From an uncultured Flavobacteriales bacterium (GTDB lineage: Bacteria; Bacteroidota; Bacteroidia; Flavobacteriales_D; Sanyastnellaceae), in assembly GCA_905478795.1 (NCBI GenBank), contig CAJQJX010000066.1, positions 21,809 to 85,808 of the forward strand: 64,000 bases of DNA, in the 5' to 3' direction. A program made the position numbers and the translations under genes. Below, in pieces: positions 20,801-28,507 of this stretch. Below the pieces are notes generated by a model, which worked only from the letters and a program-made list of their open reading frames with translations, was not told where the DNA came from and ran no database searches. Positions within the stretch are counted from its first letter, which is position 1. Each line of letters opens with the position of its first letter.

Positions 20801-22073
20801 CCCCGCTCTTTGCTTAGAAAAGTGCCAAAGTGACCCCCAAGAGTCAACGTATGATGGCATTTTCAATACCTCTGAATTTGCCACATCGGGCGCAGGTCAA
20901 ACCTTCACCGCAAACTCCAACAGCTACTTGACTGCAGTGCGTTTTCGGCAATTCAACAACCCCAGCAATGCCCTCGTATTTGAATTAAGGGCAATGGATA
21001 CGGACAATGTCCATACTGGGACTTTGCTGGCCAGTGAAAATCATGACAGCTGGACCGACGCGGCAGGTGAAGGAGGTAACCTATTCATCGAATGGGACCT
21101 TCCAGCATTGCTTCAAAGTGGTCAAGAGTATGCCTTGATTGTGAATGGTGGTCAAACGTTTCTGCAACGTGGGACATCTAACGTCTACACCGAAGGAGCA
21201 AGCTTTGACGGATCCTCAGCTACAGCAGGACAAAACGACCTGTTTTTCGAACTCTTCACCTGTGATGACCTGCTCGGTTGTACGGCCCCTCTAGCTTGCA
21301 ACTATGACAGCTGGGCCACGTTGAATGATGGATCATGTACGGTAGCCAATCTTGGATTTGATTGTGATGGAAATCCCTGTTTGGATGACAATGACGGTGA
21401 CGGGATTTGTTCAGCAAATGATACGGATGACAATGACCCATTCGTTTGTACCGATTCGGACAATGATGGTTGTGACGACTGCTCCACAGGAACTTTTGAC
21501 CCGAACAATGATGGCAACGACATTGATGGCGATGGCCTGTGTGATGATGCAGATCTCTGTACTGATGTTGCTGCAGACAATTACAATGACCCCGACAATG
21601 AAGTGTGTCGGGGAACATGTGATACTGCACCTTTATTTGAAGGAGTTGTACTAAGCAATGCCTCCCACCCAGATAGCTTAGATGGAACCATCAGCTTGCA
21701 ACTATCGGAAGGCAATCTGCCCTTTATTCCTCCCTCTGACTTCTACCCGACTCAACTCGTTTTGACGGGACTGAATATGACACCGGACCTCACAATTTCT
21801 CTGCCGCCCAATCAAGACATTGTCATCCCTCAAGGAGCTTACTCGGCCACCGTATATGATGCAGAAGGTTGTCCAGGGGTACTGGCAGCGCCTGGCGGAA
21901 CAACATTTGGTCAACCTCAAGTGAGCTACACTTTCATCCTGGGCTACGAGCTCTGTTGTGGGTCTTGCGGTATCAGTGACATCGACACAGATGGCATCTG
22001 TGATGATGTGGACAATTGTACAGACCGTCTTGCTCCGAATTACGATGACCCTTCAAATGTCCCTTGCGAGTAG
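17802..22073 (+). CDS. Secreted Cys-rich repeat protein with five jelly-roll-like modules, no T9SS tail
   Basis: I chose ATG 17802; ATG 17820 is an equally good start, and both give a signal peptide ending near LVVAQC. The mature protein alternates two modules. The first is a beta-rich unit of about 150 residues (at nt about 17891-18353, 18598-19060, 19384-19875, 20041-20460 and 20821-21262) with the core GQSFTA..GFL, TR.L.R.Y, AG..Y.LEL..GVA and EDLAF.L..C. The second is a Cys-rich motif of the form GCTDP.ACNYDP.AT.DDGSC...DCNGDCGG, with eight full copies. Near the C-terminus is a thrombospondin-3-like Asp-rich calcium stretch (DDNDGDGIC, DIDGDGLCDDAD). The protein ends after a short motif, NYDDPSNVPCE, with no T9SS C-terminal domain. 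It lies between a terminator and a lipoprotein gene 22 nt downstream. The function is unknown; a calcium-stabilised surface or matrix protein is a guess. Confidence 0.75.
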   Translation: MPSGPHMLWTQTFSLLIACLVLPIGLVVAQCPNPASLDQYAAPCGSGLNNGQSFTAETTGFLDTVVIARCSGTDTRLILRTYVGTGSDWNTGNIIGEADQIIPGNGSTSDCFTSGGNGFANYVPDTFTFTSVAVQAGVQYILELAEGVAATVCGNNYSGGIAFVSTGGKSGEDLAFALSVCPDTPVFGCINPSACNYDSSASAEDGSCLMNDCAGQCGGTAYDDPDCGCVPSINDAGNCFGCTDAGACNFDPSATVDDGSCYQAICNGSCPSILDYYEEPCGTGLNYGQSFTASITGFLNSITISRCTGLDTRILVRKYNGDGADWDEGELIGEADQIVPGSGSPSDCFVSSNGFSNYVETTFTFTNMGMEQGVEYVFQLNQGVAATSCNLSYSGGSAFAYNGAKPSEDLAFKLSICPNTLTFGCTNPDACNYDANAQVEDGSCLQLDCQNVCGGNAYLDPDCGCLDSIDEQGSCLGCMDQNACNYDATATSADNSLCLFPDCNGDCGGTAISSPCGCIGGATGIPTSSCIGGCQTEVEATDATACSPGILYGQSITPLQGGGLKRVRLKTCCALNAQIVIREEANSDPCAPGGIQPWNSGTILGYSNIVASSCSGLGACVTGLGFDGYNWQDFNFNDLPVQAGKTYIIELVSGVAVANCASDYVGGMAFNATQGLNEYDLVFSLHICAESLVWGCNDSNACNFDPAATNDDGSCLYLDCNGDCGGTATNESGCGCIGGNTGIRESQCVNGSLQEIIANDGTICNAQLSGQTIYINEDGFLQRFGVHVMPDQGQTLRLTRADGPNAGEVIFNSSRSAESTACQSVDADWRQLNFSGIALQGGSNYQLDFISGNGSRTCATNYTDGNGIVASGVPSEHDLAFRLVYRQPSSGELLWGCTDPSYCNYDPSVTHDDGSCTVLDCNGDCGGSAYVITDCGCVEGNTGITAASCYGCTDPSKCNYDADVSIEDGSCQVYDCNGDCGGTAVPNALCGCVGGNSGIDPALCLEKCQSDPQESTYDGIFNTSEFATSGAGQTFTANSNSYLTAVRFRQFNNPSNALVFELRAMDTDNVHTGTLLASENHDSWTDAAGEGGNLFIEWDLPALLQSGQEYALIVNGGQTFLQRGTSNVYTEGASFDGSSATAGQNDLFFELFTCDDLLGCTAPLACNYDSWATLNDGSCTVANLGFDCDGNPCLDDNDGDGICSANDTDDNDPFVCTDSDNDGCDDCSTGTFDPNNDGNDIDGDGLCDDADLCTDVAADNYNDPDNEVCRGTCDTAPLFEGVVLSNASHPDSLDGTISLQLSEGNLPFIPPSDFYPTQLVLTGLNMTPDLTISLPPNQDIVIPQGAYSATVYDAEGCPGVLAAPGGTTFGQPQVSYTFILGYELCCGSCGISDIDTDGICDDVDNCTDRLAPNYDDPSNVPCE
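18363..22070 (+). repeat. Array of GCTDPxACNYDPxATxDDGSC motifs
   Basis: Protein-level repeat with eight full copies and a final half copy, each with conserved Gly-Cys, Ala-Cys-Asn-Tyr/Phe-Asp and Asp-Asp-Gly-Ser-Cys positions. Most are followed by DCNGDCGG. The copies are separated by the jelly-roll-like modules or by about 25-45 residues. Confidence 0.85.
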
Positions 22074-22078
22074 TTTTG
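22071..22078 (+). promoter_or_regulatory. -7 box TAGTTTTG for the lipoprotein gene at 22096
   Basis: This is an exact match to the Bacteroidota -7 consensus TAnnTTTG. Its first three bases are the TAG stop codon of the preceding gene. It lies 17 nt before ATG 22096, so the lipoprotein probably has its own promoter. Confidence 0.55.
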
Positions 22079-22095
22079 CATGAAACAACTCCAAG

Positions 22096-23331
22096 ATGAT
22101 GGCTACGGGGCAAATTCTAATTTGGAAGCGAAAAACGCTGATACCCTTTATGGGATGGTGTTGGTTTGCAATGACCCTTCTGACTCTGGCCAGTTGCAGC
22201 TCCAGTCGGAAACTCCCTGCCCTGAATGAATCACAGGCATTCATGTTGGACTCCATCCCCATGCTTCCCGGGGGAGAGCAAGCCGAATCCATTACAGGGA
22301 AATTCAGGCAGCACCAGTGCTCATTTGAAAGAGACAGTGTCCTTCAGACCGACGTCATCAGGTTGCGCTGGTGGAGAAATGAAAACCCCGCGCATTCAAT
22401 CAACCTTCCATGGCCGGACAGCACTTCTCAAAATCTGGAGGAGGTTGAGGACATTGGAGGCATCAGTCTCTTTATCAAAAAGACAGGTGAAAGTCAATCC
22501 GATCCTGTCTTGGTCGTTGAGGTCGCCGACGTGGAAGGACGCAGTAGCTCTATTTCGCTTTCGGCACGACACATCCCGGTATTTCCAATAGATACCAACT
22601 GGCAGGAGGTCCGCATTCCCTTTACCGACTTTACAAGGGGAAGAATTCAAACAGATTGGTCCCGTATTGCTTCCATGAACTTGACCATGGAACACTTCGG
22701 AGAGGTTCTCATCCGGGACTTTGTGGTTGTTCCCCACATCACAAGAAAAAAAGTAGAACGGAAGGCTCGAAAGCGTCCACCTCTCGAAACTCCAAGCGGA
22801 CGTTTCTTTCTATTTGAAGAAAACACCAGCCATGTATGGGGGCTGGGCGACTTCGGTGAAAACCGACGTTTCACCATCAATAGTAAACGGGGTCGAGACA
22901 AGTCTTTGGGACTGGACATGGAATGGGATTTTCAACCCATTCCTTTCTCGAGGGAACCAGCGCCTATTCCCCATCACATTGTGGGATTCAGTTGGAACGG
23001 GTGGCAATCTGTCATGCCTCCTGAAAAGCCCCAAGAATCTCATATCATCTTCAAATTGAGGAATATTGGTGTGAACCAAGGACCATCTCAGGCGCTTCCT
23101 ATTCAAGTCGGAGTGGCAGATGCACAGGGGCATAGGGCTATGGTCGAGCTGTCTCAAGCCTACATTCCAGGAGAGACATTTGGTAAGTGGCATGAATGCC
23201 GTGTCCCACTCAGTGCCTTTGATTGGTCCACGAAGGAATCGCCAAATGGTCTGGGCTCCATCGCCTACATCTTCTTTCAATTTAGCGAGAAGGGCCACGT
23301 GTACATCGACGACCTCTACGTGCGCTTCTGA
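22096..23331 (+). CDS. Lipoprotein with two carbohydrate-binding-like beta domains
   Basis: The protein has 411 residues. A basic n-region (WKRK) and hydrophobic core end in a lipobox LASC with Cys34, so it is expected to be a membrane-anchored lipoprotein. Two beta-rich domains follow (about residues 65-220 and 235-411). Both have the pattern W.E.R(I/V)P...F(D/T), a run of hydrophobic strands, and an ending like VLIRDFVV or VYIDDLYVRF, which resembles galactose-binding/CBM11-CIA30-like jelly rolls found in glycoside hydrolases. No catalytic domain is present. I cannot name the ligand. An exact -7 box overlaps the stop codon of the upstream Cys-rich gene; ATG 22150 is a less likely alternative start because it would remove the basic n-region. 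Confidence 0.65.
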   Translation: MMATGQILIWKRKTLIPFMGWCWFAMTLLTLASCSSSRKLPALNESQAFMLDSIPMLPGGEQAESITGKFRQHQCSFERDSVLQTDVIRLRWWRNENPAHSINLPWPDSTSQNLEEVEDIGGISLFIKKTGESQSDPVLVVEVADVEGRSSSISLSARHIPVFPIDTNWQEVRIPFTDFTRGRIQTDWSRIASMNLTMEHFGEVLIRDFVVVPHITRKKVERKARKRPPLETPSGRFFLFEENTSHVWGLGDFGENRRFTINSKRGRDKSLGLDMEWDFQPIPFSREPAPIPHHIVGFSWNGWQSVMPPEKPQESHIIFKLRNIGVNQGPSQALPIQVGVADAQGHRAMVELSQAYIPGETFGKWHECRVPLSAFDWSTKESPNGLGSIAYIFFQFSEKGHVYIDDLYVRF

Positions 23332-23346
23332 CCGCCTCCGGCATCG

Positions 23347-23354
23347 TATTTTCG
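23347..23354 (+). promoter_or_regulatory. -7 box TATTTTCG just upstream of the rocD start
   Basis: Seven of eight bases match TAnnTTTG. Only 4 nt separate it from ATG 23359, which predicts a leaderless or near-leaderless transcript. Confidence 0.5.
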
Positions 23355-23358
23355 GGGC

Positions 23359-24645
23359 ATGTCAGGAAACCCCACCTCACGCCCCGCCTCTTCACAAGAG
23401 GCCATGGACATGGAAAACCAATACGGCGCACACAACTACCATCCCCTGCCGGTGGTGTTGGATCGGGCCGAGGGCGTGTATTGCTGGGACATCGAAGGAA
23501 AGCGCTATTACGATTTCCTGAGTGCCTATAGTGCGGTCAATCAAGGGCATTGCCATCCGCGTATTGTCGGGGCCATGACCGAGCAGGCCCAAAAGCTCAC
23601 CCTGACCTCACGGGCCTTCTACAACAGCATGTTGGGGCCTTACGAGAAGTATGTCACCGAATACTTCGGCTATGACAAGGTGCTGCCGATGAACACCGGA
23701 GCGGAGGCCGTCGAGACCGCGATTAAAATTGCGCGCAAGTGGGCCTACGATGTCAAGGGTGTCCCCGCCGGACAGGCCAAGATCCTGACTTGCGAAAACA
23801 ACTTCCACGGCCGGACAACGACCATTGTGGGGTTCTCGACAGATCCCGACAGCACGGGCGGATTCGGCCCCTTCACCCCCGGTTTTGAAGTCATTCCTTA
23901 CGACAACATCGATGCCCTGAAAGAGGCATTGAAGGATCCAAACGTGGCCGGTTTCCTCGTGGAGCCCATCCAAGGTGAAGCCGGTGTCTACGTTCCCAGT
24001 GACGGCTACATCCAAGAGGCCCACGCCCTCTGCAAGGCGGCCAATGTGCTGTTCATGGCCGACGAGGTCCAGACCGGCATCGCCCGGACCGGCGCCCTGC
24101 TGGCCACCTGCGGAAACTGCACCTGCGCCGGCCATTGCGAGCGACAATCCGAATACGTAAAGGCCGACCTGCTCATCCTTGGCAAGGCCATTTCTGGCGG
24201 CGTCTATCCTGTAAGCGCGGTCCTCGCTGACGACGACGTCATGGGCGTCATCCATCCCGGACAGCACGGGTCCACCTTTGGGGGCAATCCAGTCGGTGGC
24301 GCGGTCGCCATGGCGGCACTCGAAGTCGTCAAGGACGAACACCTCGCCCAGCAGGCCCGCGACCTCGGCAACCGGTTTCGGGCAGCCATGGAAAGCTTAA
24401 TCTCCGAAAGCAACCTCATCAGCTCCGTCCGAGGGCGCGGATTGCTCAACGCCATCCTCATCAACGACACGCCGGACAGCAGCACCGCCTGGGACCTCTG
24501 TGTGGCCATGAAGGACAACGGCCTCATCGCCAAGCCCACACATGGCAACATCATCCGCTTTGCCCCCCCGCTGGTGATGACAGAAGCGCAACTCGACGAA
24601 TGCGTCGCCATCATCCGCGAAACGGTCTTGGCGTTCAGCAAATAA
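23359..24645 (+). CDS. rocD: Ornithine aminotransferase
   Basis: The 428-residue class III aminotransferase uses PLP to convert L-ornithine plus 2-oxoglutarate to glutamate-5-semialdehyde plus glutamate, linking arginine and proline metabolism in the cytoplasm. Visible marks are the N-terminal NYHPLPVVL and GHCHPRI, the cofactor region MNTGAEAVETAIK, the FHGRT motif, the PLP-contact ADEVQTG, the Schiff-base lysine in LILGKAISGG (Lys276), and HGSTFGGNP. The length is typical of the family. Unusually, a Cys-rich insertion CGNCTCAGHC (residues 251-260) lies between the RTG and LILGK motifs. The start at 23359 is supported by a -7 box 4 nt upstream, although Met16 or Met18 would also give a complete enzyme. 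It converges with the PLP enzyme gene on the other strand. Confidence 0.93.
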   Translation: MSGNPTSRPASSQEAMDMENQYGAHNYHPLPVVLDRAEGVYCWDIEGKRYYDFLSAYSAVNQGHCHPRIVGAMTEQAQKLTLTSRAFYNSMLGPYEKYVTEYFGYDKVLPMNTGAEAVETAIKIARKWAYDVKGVPAGQAKILTCENNFHGRTTTIVGFSTDPDSTGGFGPFTPGFEVIPYDNIDALKEALKDPNVAGFLVEPIQGEAGVYVPSDGYIQEAHALCKAANVLFMADEVQTGIARTGALLATCGNCTCAGHCERQSEYVKADLLILGKAISGGVYPVSAVLADDDVMGVIHPGQHGSTFGGNPVGGAVAMAALEVVKDEHLAQQARDLGNRFRAAMESLISESNLISSVRGRGLLNAILINDTPDSSTAWDLCVAMKDNGLIAKPTHGNIIRFAPPLVMTEAQLDECVAIIRETVLAFSK

Positions 24646-24671
24646 TCACCCCAAAACGGGACATCGAGGAA

Positions 24672-25652
24672 TCAGTCGAGCCAGCCCTGCTCCCGCATCC
24701 AGTCGTCGTTGTAGACCTTGCCCACGTAGCGTGAGCCGTGGTCGTGGAACAGCACGACGGCGAGGTCAGTTGGCTTCAGCTCGTCTTTGAGCTGGCGCAA
24801 TCCCTGAAAGGCGGAACCACAGCTGTAACCGAGGAAAAGGCCTTCCTTTTTAGCCAGCTCACGGGTGGTGACAGCGCCATCCTTGTCGGTGACCTTCTCA
24901 AACTTGTCAATGAGGTCGAAATCGACGTTGGCCGGCAGGATGTCCTCGCCAATGCCCTCCGTGATATACGGGTAGATCTCCTTTTCGTCGAACTCTCCGG
25001 TCTCGTGGTACTTCTTGAAGACAGAGCCATAGGAGTCCACCCCCCAGATCTGGATGTCCGGATTCTTTTCTTTCAGGTATTTCGCCGTTCCACTGATGGT
25101 TCCTCCCGTCCCTACACCCGTGCAAAAATGGGTGATCATCCCGCCGGTCTGCTTCCAAATCTCCGGGCCGGTGGTCTCGTAGTGCGCCTGGCGGTTCGCC
25201 AAGTTGTCGTACTGGTTGCACCACACGCTGTTCGGGATCTCCTTGTTGAGGCGCTCCGCCACGCTATAGTAACTGTCGGGGTGGTCGGGTGCCACCGCTG
25301 TGGGGCAAACGTGCACTTCCGCCCCTACCGCACGCAGGATGTCAATTTTCTCCTGCGATTGCTTGTCGCTCATGGTGCAAATCAACTGGTACCCCTTGAC
25401 CGCACAGGCCAAGGCGAGACCCATCCCCGTGTTGCCGCTGGTGCACTCGATGATGGTGCCTCCGGGCTTGAGTTGGCCATTGCGCTCCGCCGCCTCGACC
25501 ATGCTCAAGGCCATGCGGTCCTTGACGCTGTGGCCTGGGTTGAAGTATTCCACCTTTGCCAAGACCGGACATGGAAAATCAGCAGCGACCTTGTTCAGGC
25601 GGATCATGGGCGTATTTCCGATGGCGCCGAGGATGTTTTCGTGAATGATCAT
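24672..25652 (-). CDS. Cystathionine beta-synthase / cysteine synthase-like PLP enzyme
   Basis: The 326-residue fold-type II PLP enzyme acts in cysteine/transsulfuration metabolism. Features are NILGAIGNTPMIRLN at the N-terminus, the PLP lysine in NPGHSVKDR (Lys44), the phosphate loop TSGNTGMG, DKQSQEKIDILRAVGAEV, GVGTGGTISG and a C-terminal YSCGSA. The DKQSQEK block and the EGIGED segment resemble the catalytic core of cystathionine beta-synthase more than classical CysK. The paired regulatory CBS domains are absent. The frame is open for 38 more codons upstream, but the ATG at 25652 gives the usual family N-terminus, avoids overlap with the permease gene and follows an exact -7 box. The exact substrate (O-acetylserine or serine/homocysteine) cannot be settled from sequence. 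Confidence 0.88.
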   Translation of the reverse strand: MIIHENILGAIGNTPMIRLNKVAADFPCPVLAKVEYFNPGHSVKDRMALSMVEAAERNGQLKPGGTIIECTSGNTGMGLALACAVKGYQLICTMSDKQSQEKIDILRAVGAEVHVCPTAVAPDHPDSYYSVAERLNKEIPNSVWCNQYDNLANRQAHYETTGPEIWKQTGGMITHFCTGVGTGGTISGTAKYLKEKNPDIQIWGVDSYGSVFKKYHETGEFDEKEIYPYITEGIGEDILPANVDFDLIDKFEKVTDKDGAVTTRELAKKEGLFLGYSCGSAFQGLRQLKDELKPTDLAVVLFHDHGSRYVGKVYNDDWMREQGWLD

Positions 25653-25673
25653 GGCAGGCTTGATTCGATGGTG

Positions 25674-25681
25674 CAAAGATA
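25674..25681 (-). promoter_or_regulatory. -7 box TATCTTTG for the CBS/cysteine synthase-like gene
   Basis: Exact match to TAnnTTTG on the minus strand. It lies 21 nt before ATG 25652 and just after the permease stop codon at 25691, so the gene is probably not only a read-through product of the permease gene. Confidence 0.55.
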
Positions 25682-25690
25682 CCCGGTCCC

Positions 25691-27205
25691 TCAATCGAAT
25701 CTGAGCGATTCCACAGGGTCCAGACGAGAGATATACCGCGCAGGCAAATACATGGCCACTGCACACACCAAAACAATGCCCAACTCCACCGTCGCGATGC
25801 GCATCACATCGATTTCAATCGGCACTGTCGACAGGTAATAACTCCGGGCATCCAAATGCACCCATCCCGTCTCTTGCTGGAGCAAAGCCAACCCAAAACC
25901 CAACGCGTTGCCCCAAGCAAGGCCGCGCAACAAGATGCGCACGGAAAGCCGCACAAATACGCCCATCAGCGGGCCATCCGCCATGCCTAAAGCCTTGAGC
26001 AACCCAATGGAGCGGGTGCGCTCCAACATGAGCAGCAACAAGGCTGACGCCATGTTCAAAACTGCAATCAGGACCATGAGTCCTATGATCAGCTCCACGT
26101 TCAAGTCCAGCATGGAGAGCCACTGGAACATCTCAGGATGGTCGTCCACAACGCTCCGCACGTCCAGGTCGTAAGGCACAGCATAAAAAACGCTGTCAGA
26201 GACCGTCCACAATGCATCATAATCGTTGACCCTGAGCTCAAATCCACCCACATAACGGTTGCTGCTGCCACCGGCAAGCCGAACCAAGGGCGGCTCACCC
26301 GATGCGGCATCCCAGGTCACCCAAGCCGTATCCGGCAGCGTCTCGCCTCCATCAGAAACCACCACCTGAGCTGTGCCTTGGCCCAACAACGCGTGTGGCC
26401 CCTTGCCCTTCCAATCGACCCCCGTCCATGCATAACGCAACCGGTCTTGGCCTCCTGTGGCGGTCACATCAACTTCGCGCATTCCCGCCAAATCGCCCAC
26501 CAATGCATCGGACACACGGATTCGGGCCTTGATGCCCCACCCACTCAATTCCTGCAGGTGGTGCAAGGCACAGAAGACAAACTCACCGTCGAATTCCTGT
26601 AGACCCGTCTCGTACACCCCCACAACCGTGAAGACCCTGGGACGAAGCTCTCCCCTCGCGTCGGCCAACAGCAAACGCACCCTTTGATCGGGCTCAAGCC
26701 CGAGCTCTCGGGCCTGTATCCCCGACACCAACAACTCCATGGAAAGCTCCCCCGATGTCCAATCCGGCAGCCGTCCAGCGCGCAAGGCCCGCGCCAAAAA
26801 ATCAGGGTCCGCATCGGCTCCCAATCCCTTGACCACCACCCCTTCAACTTCTTCGCCTGTCTCCAAAATCGCGGGCCGCTGGGCAAAAGCCTGAACGTGC
26901 TCTACGCCATTTACGGCGCGTAAAGCCGCTGTATCCACATCGGTCCACGCCACACGGTCGGTCGCTTGGGCGCGGCCCTGATCAGCGGCCACCACCCGTA
27001 AATGGGCACCAAAGCCCACCACCAACTCCCGCACATCGCGCTGAAACCCCTGCACAATGGCCAAAGACATGATGATCAGCGCTACGCCCACCGCCACGCC
27101 TCCTTCGGCAATGCGCACCACGGGGCGAGCGATGCCCTTGCCCGTCGGATCCACGGTCATGCGCCGCGCAAGAAACCGAATGGCATTTCGAGAGGACTTG
27201 GACAT
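25691..27205 (-). CDS. LolC/LolE-type ABC transporter permease (FtsX/MacB fold)
   Basis: The 504-residue inner-membrane protein has one N-terminal membrane helix (about residues 35-55, VAVGVALIIMSLAIVQGF), a large periplasmic domain, and three C-terminal helices starting near LNVELIIGLMVLIAVLNMAS. It contains the conserved cytoplasmic block LLLMLERTRSIGLLKALGM and ends in RYISRLDPVESLRFD. This is the layout of lipoprotein-releasing LolC/E permeases, which work with a LolD ATPase to hand outer-membrane lipoproteins to a carrier. No ATPase gene is adjacent. I start at ATG 27205 because the TTG in frame at 27214 lies in a degenerate -7 box (TACCTTG). The gene diverges from namZ with only 35 nt between start codons. 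Confidence 0.85.
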   Translation of the reverse strand: MSKSSRNAIRFLARRMTVDPTGKGIARPVVRIAEGGVAVGVALIIMSLAIVQGFQRDVRELVVGFGAHLRVVAADQGRAQATDRVAWTDVDTAALRAVNGVEHVQAFAQRPAILETGEEVEGVVVKGLGADADPDFLARALRAGRLPDWTSGELSMELLVSGIQARELGLEPDQRVRLLLADARGELRPRVFTVVGVYETGLQEFDGEFVFCALHHLQELSGWGIKARIRVSDALVGDLAGMREVDVTATGGQDRLRYAWTGVDWKGKGPHALLGQGTAQVVVSDGGETLPDTAWVTWDAASGEPPLVRLAGGSSNRYVGGFELRVNDYDALWTVSDSVFYAVPYDLDVRSVVDDHPEMFQWLSMLDLNVELIIGLMVLIAVLNMASALLLLMLERTRSIGLLKALGMADGPLMGVFVRLSVRILLRGLAWGNALGFGLALLQQETGWVHLDARSYYLSTVPIEIDVMRIATVELGIVLVCAVAMYLPARYISRLDPVESLRFD

Positions 27206-27228
27206 GCGATGCAAGGTAGCGGGCGCGT

Positions 27229-27235
27229 TACTTTG
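27229..27235 (+). promoter_or_regulatory. -7 box TACTTTG immediately upstream of the namZ start
   Basis: TAnTTTG box separated by 5 nt from ATG 27241. A facing TACCTTG box on the minus strand (27212-27218) lies 6 nt before the permease start. Together they form an outward-facing imperfect inverted repeat, GCAAGGTA / TACTTTGC, with a 10-nt spacer. Confidence 0.55.
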
Positions 27236-27240
27236 CCAAC

Positions 27241-28476
27241 ATGCGTCTCATTGCATTCCTCCCCGTCCTCTTGTGGGTATGTGCTCTTCCCCTCACCGGG
27301 CAAGTCACCCCAGGGGATGCCCGATTCGACGAATACCTGCCTCTATTAGAAGGCCAACGCGTGGGCATCGTATGCAATCACACCGCGGTGGTTGTTGATG
27401 CCAACGGCCATGGCACACACTTGGTCGACACCCTCCTCAAATCTGGTGTCAATGTGGCCGCTGCCTTTGGTCCCGAGCATGGGTTTCGGGGCGATTTGCC
27501 CGATGGTGCCCACGCTCCCGACGGCACAGACCCCGCCACAGGCATTGCAGTATACTCGCTATACGGGACCTACAAAAAGCCTCCAGCAGCGCAACTGGCC
27601 AATGTGGACATTGTCCTGTTTGACATCCAAGATGTAGGCGTTCGCTGCTACACCTACCTCTCTACCCTTATTCTGGTGATGGAGGCCTGCGCCGAGCAAG
27701 ACATTCCCGTCATTGTATTGGACCGCCCCAACCCAAACGGGCACCTGGTGGATGGTCCTGTACTCGATACCGCCGCCGTCCGCTCCTTTGTGGGATTCCT
27801 TCCCATTCCCCTTGCCCACGGCATGACTTTGGGGGAGCTCGCCGAGATGGCCAATGGAGAAGGGTGGCTCGGCGGAGGGTACTCTGCTGCTCCTGATCCA
27901 AAGCTCCGCTGCGACCTCACTGTCATCGACTGCAAAGGCTGGACGCGGAACGCACGTTGGACAGCCCCCATAGCCCCCAGCCCCAACCTCCCTACGCCGC
28001 AATCTGTGCGCCTCTACCCTCACTTGGTGCTCCTTGAGGCCACCATCGCAAGTGTGGGGCGCGGCACATCCGAGCCGTTCACAAAGGTGGGATTCCCAGG
28101 ATTCGTGCAAGGACCACTGTCTTTTACCCCCGCTCCCAACGCGGCTTCGCGCTACCCCAAACACGCCAACCAAGCCTGCCAAGGGTTTAGCATGCTGCGG
28201 CGATTGGGCGCTTGGCAGGCACAAGGAGTGGACAACCGCCTCAAAATGGAAGTCCTCCAAGAGCTTCACCAAGCCTGGCTCAATACCCCAGCAGGCGACC
28301 AAAATCCGTTCATCGACCGGCCGCAATTCTTTGATCAACTTGCTGGAGGACCTGAATTGCGGCTTGAATTAGAGCGCAATGCAGACCTCAAAGGCCTTCA
28401 AAACCTGTGGGGCATGCAACGGGCACGCTTTATGGAAATGCGCAGTGGTTACCTTCGCTATCCCACAGGTTCTTGA
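27241..28476 (+). CDS. namZ: Exo-beta-N-acetylmuramidase NamZ-like protein (DUF1343)
   Basis: The 411-residue secreted protein has a signal peptide ending near LPLTGQ. It carries the DUF1343 signature blocks in order: RVGIVCNHTA, FGPEHGFRG, YSLYG..KKP, FDIQDVGVRCYTY, LDRPNPNG with VDGPVLD, SPNLPT, and SVGRGTSEPF. The family includes NamZ of Bacillus and the Tannerella homologue, which remove terminal N-acetylmuramic acid from peptidoglycan fragments, so a periplasmic cell-wall salvage role is likely. The length fits. The usual EGTN-type block reads LLEATIASVGRGT. The start is fixed by a -7 box 5 nt upstream. Confidence 0.88.
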   Translation: MRLIAFLPVLLWVCALPLTGQVTPGDARFDEYLPLLEGQRVGIVCNHTAVVVDANGHGTHLVDTLLKSGVNVAAAFGPEHGFRGDLPDGAHAPDGTDPATGIAVYSLYGTYKKPPAAQLANVDIVLFDIQDVGVRCYTYLSTLILVMEACAEQDIPVIVLDRPNPNGHLVDGPVLDTAAVRSFVGFLPIPLAHGMTLGELAEMANGEGWLGGGYSAAPDPKLRCDLTVIDCKGWTRNARWTAPIAPSPNLPTPQSVRLYPHLVLLEATIASVGRGTSEPFTKVGFPGFVQGPLSFTPAPNAASRYPKHANQACQGFSMLRRLGAWQAQGVDNRLKMEVLQELHQAWLNTPAGDQNPFIDRPQFFDQLAGGPELRLELERNADLKGLQNLWGMQRARFMEMRSGYLRYPTGS

Positions 28477-28507
28477 ACTTGTGTTTCACAACATCTGTAC
28501 GAAGACC

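Noticed and set aside
22080..22229. Short frame starting at ATG 22080, directly after the TAGTTTTG box
   Set aside because: It is out of frame with the lipoprotein, shows no signal sequence or motif and overlaps the supported start at 22096.
23608..24342. Minus-strand open frame of 244 codons opposite rocD, and one of 259 codons (27559-28338) opposite namZ
   Set aside because: Shadow frames opposite conserved enzymes; composition is not protein-like.
24738..25838. Plus-strand open frame of 366 codons opposite the CBS/cysteine synthase-like gene
   Set aside because: Antisense shadow of a clear PLP enzyme; it crosses into the permease gene and has no family features.
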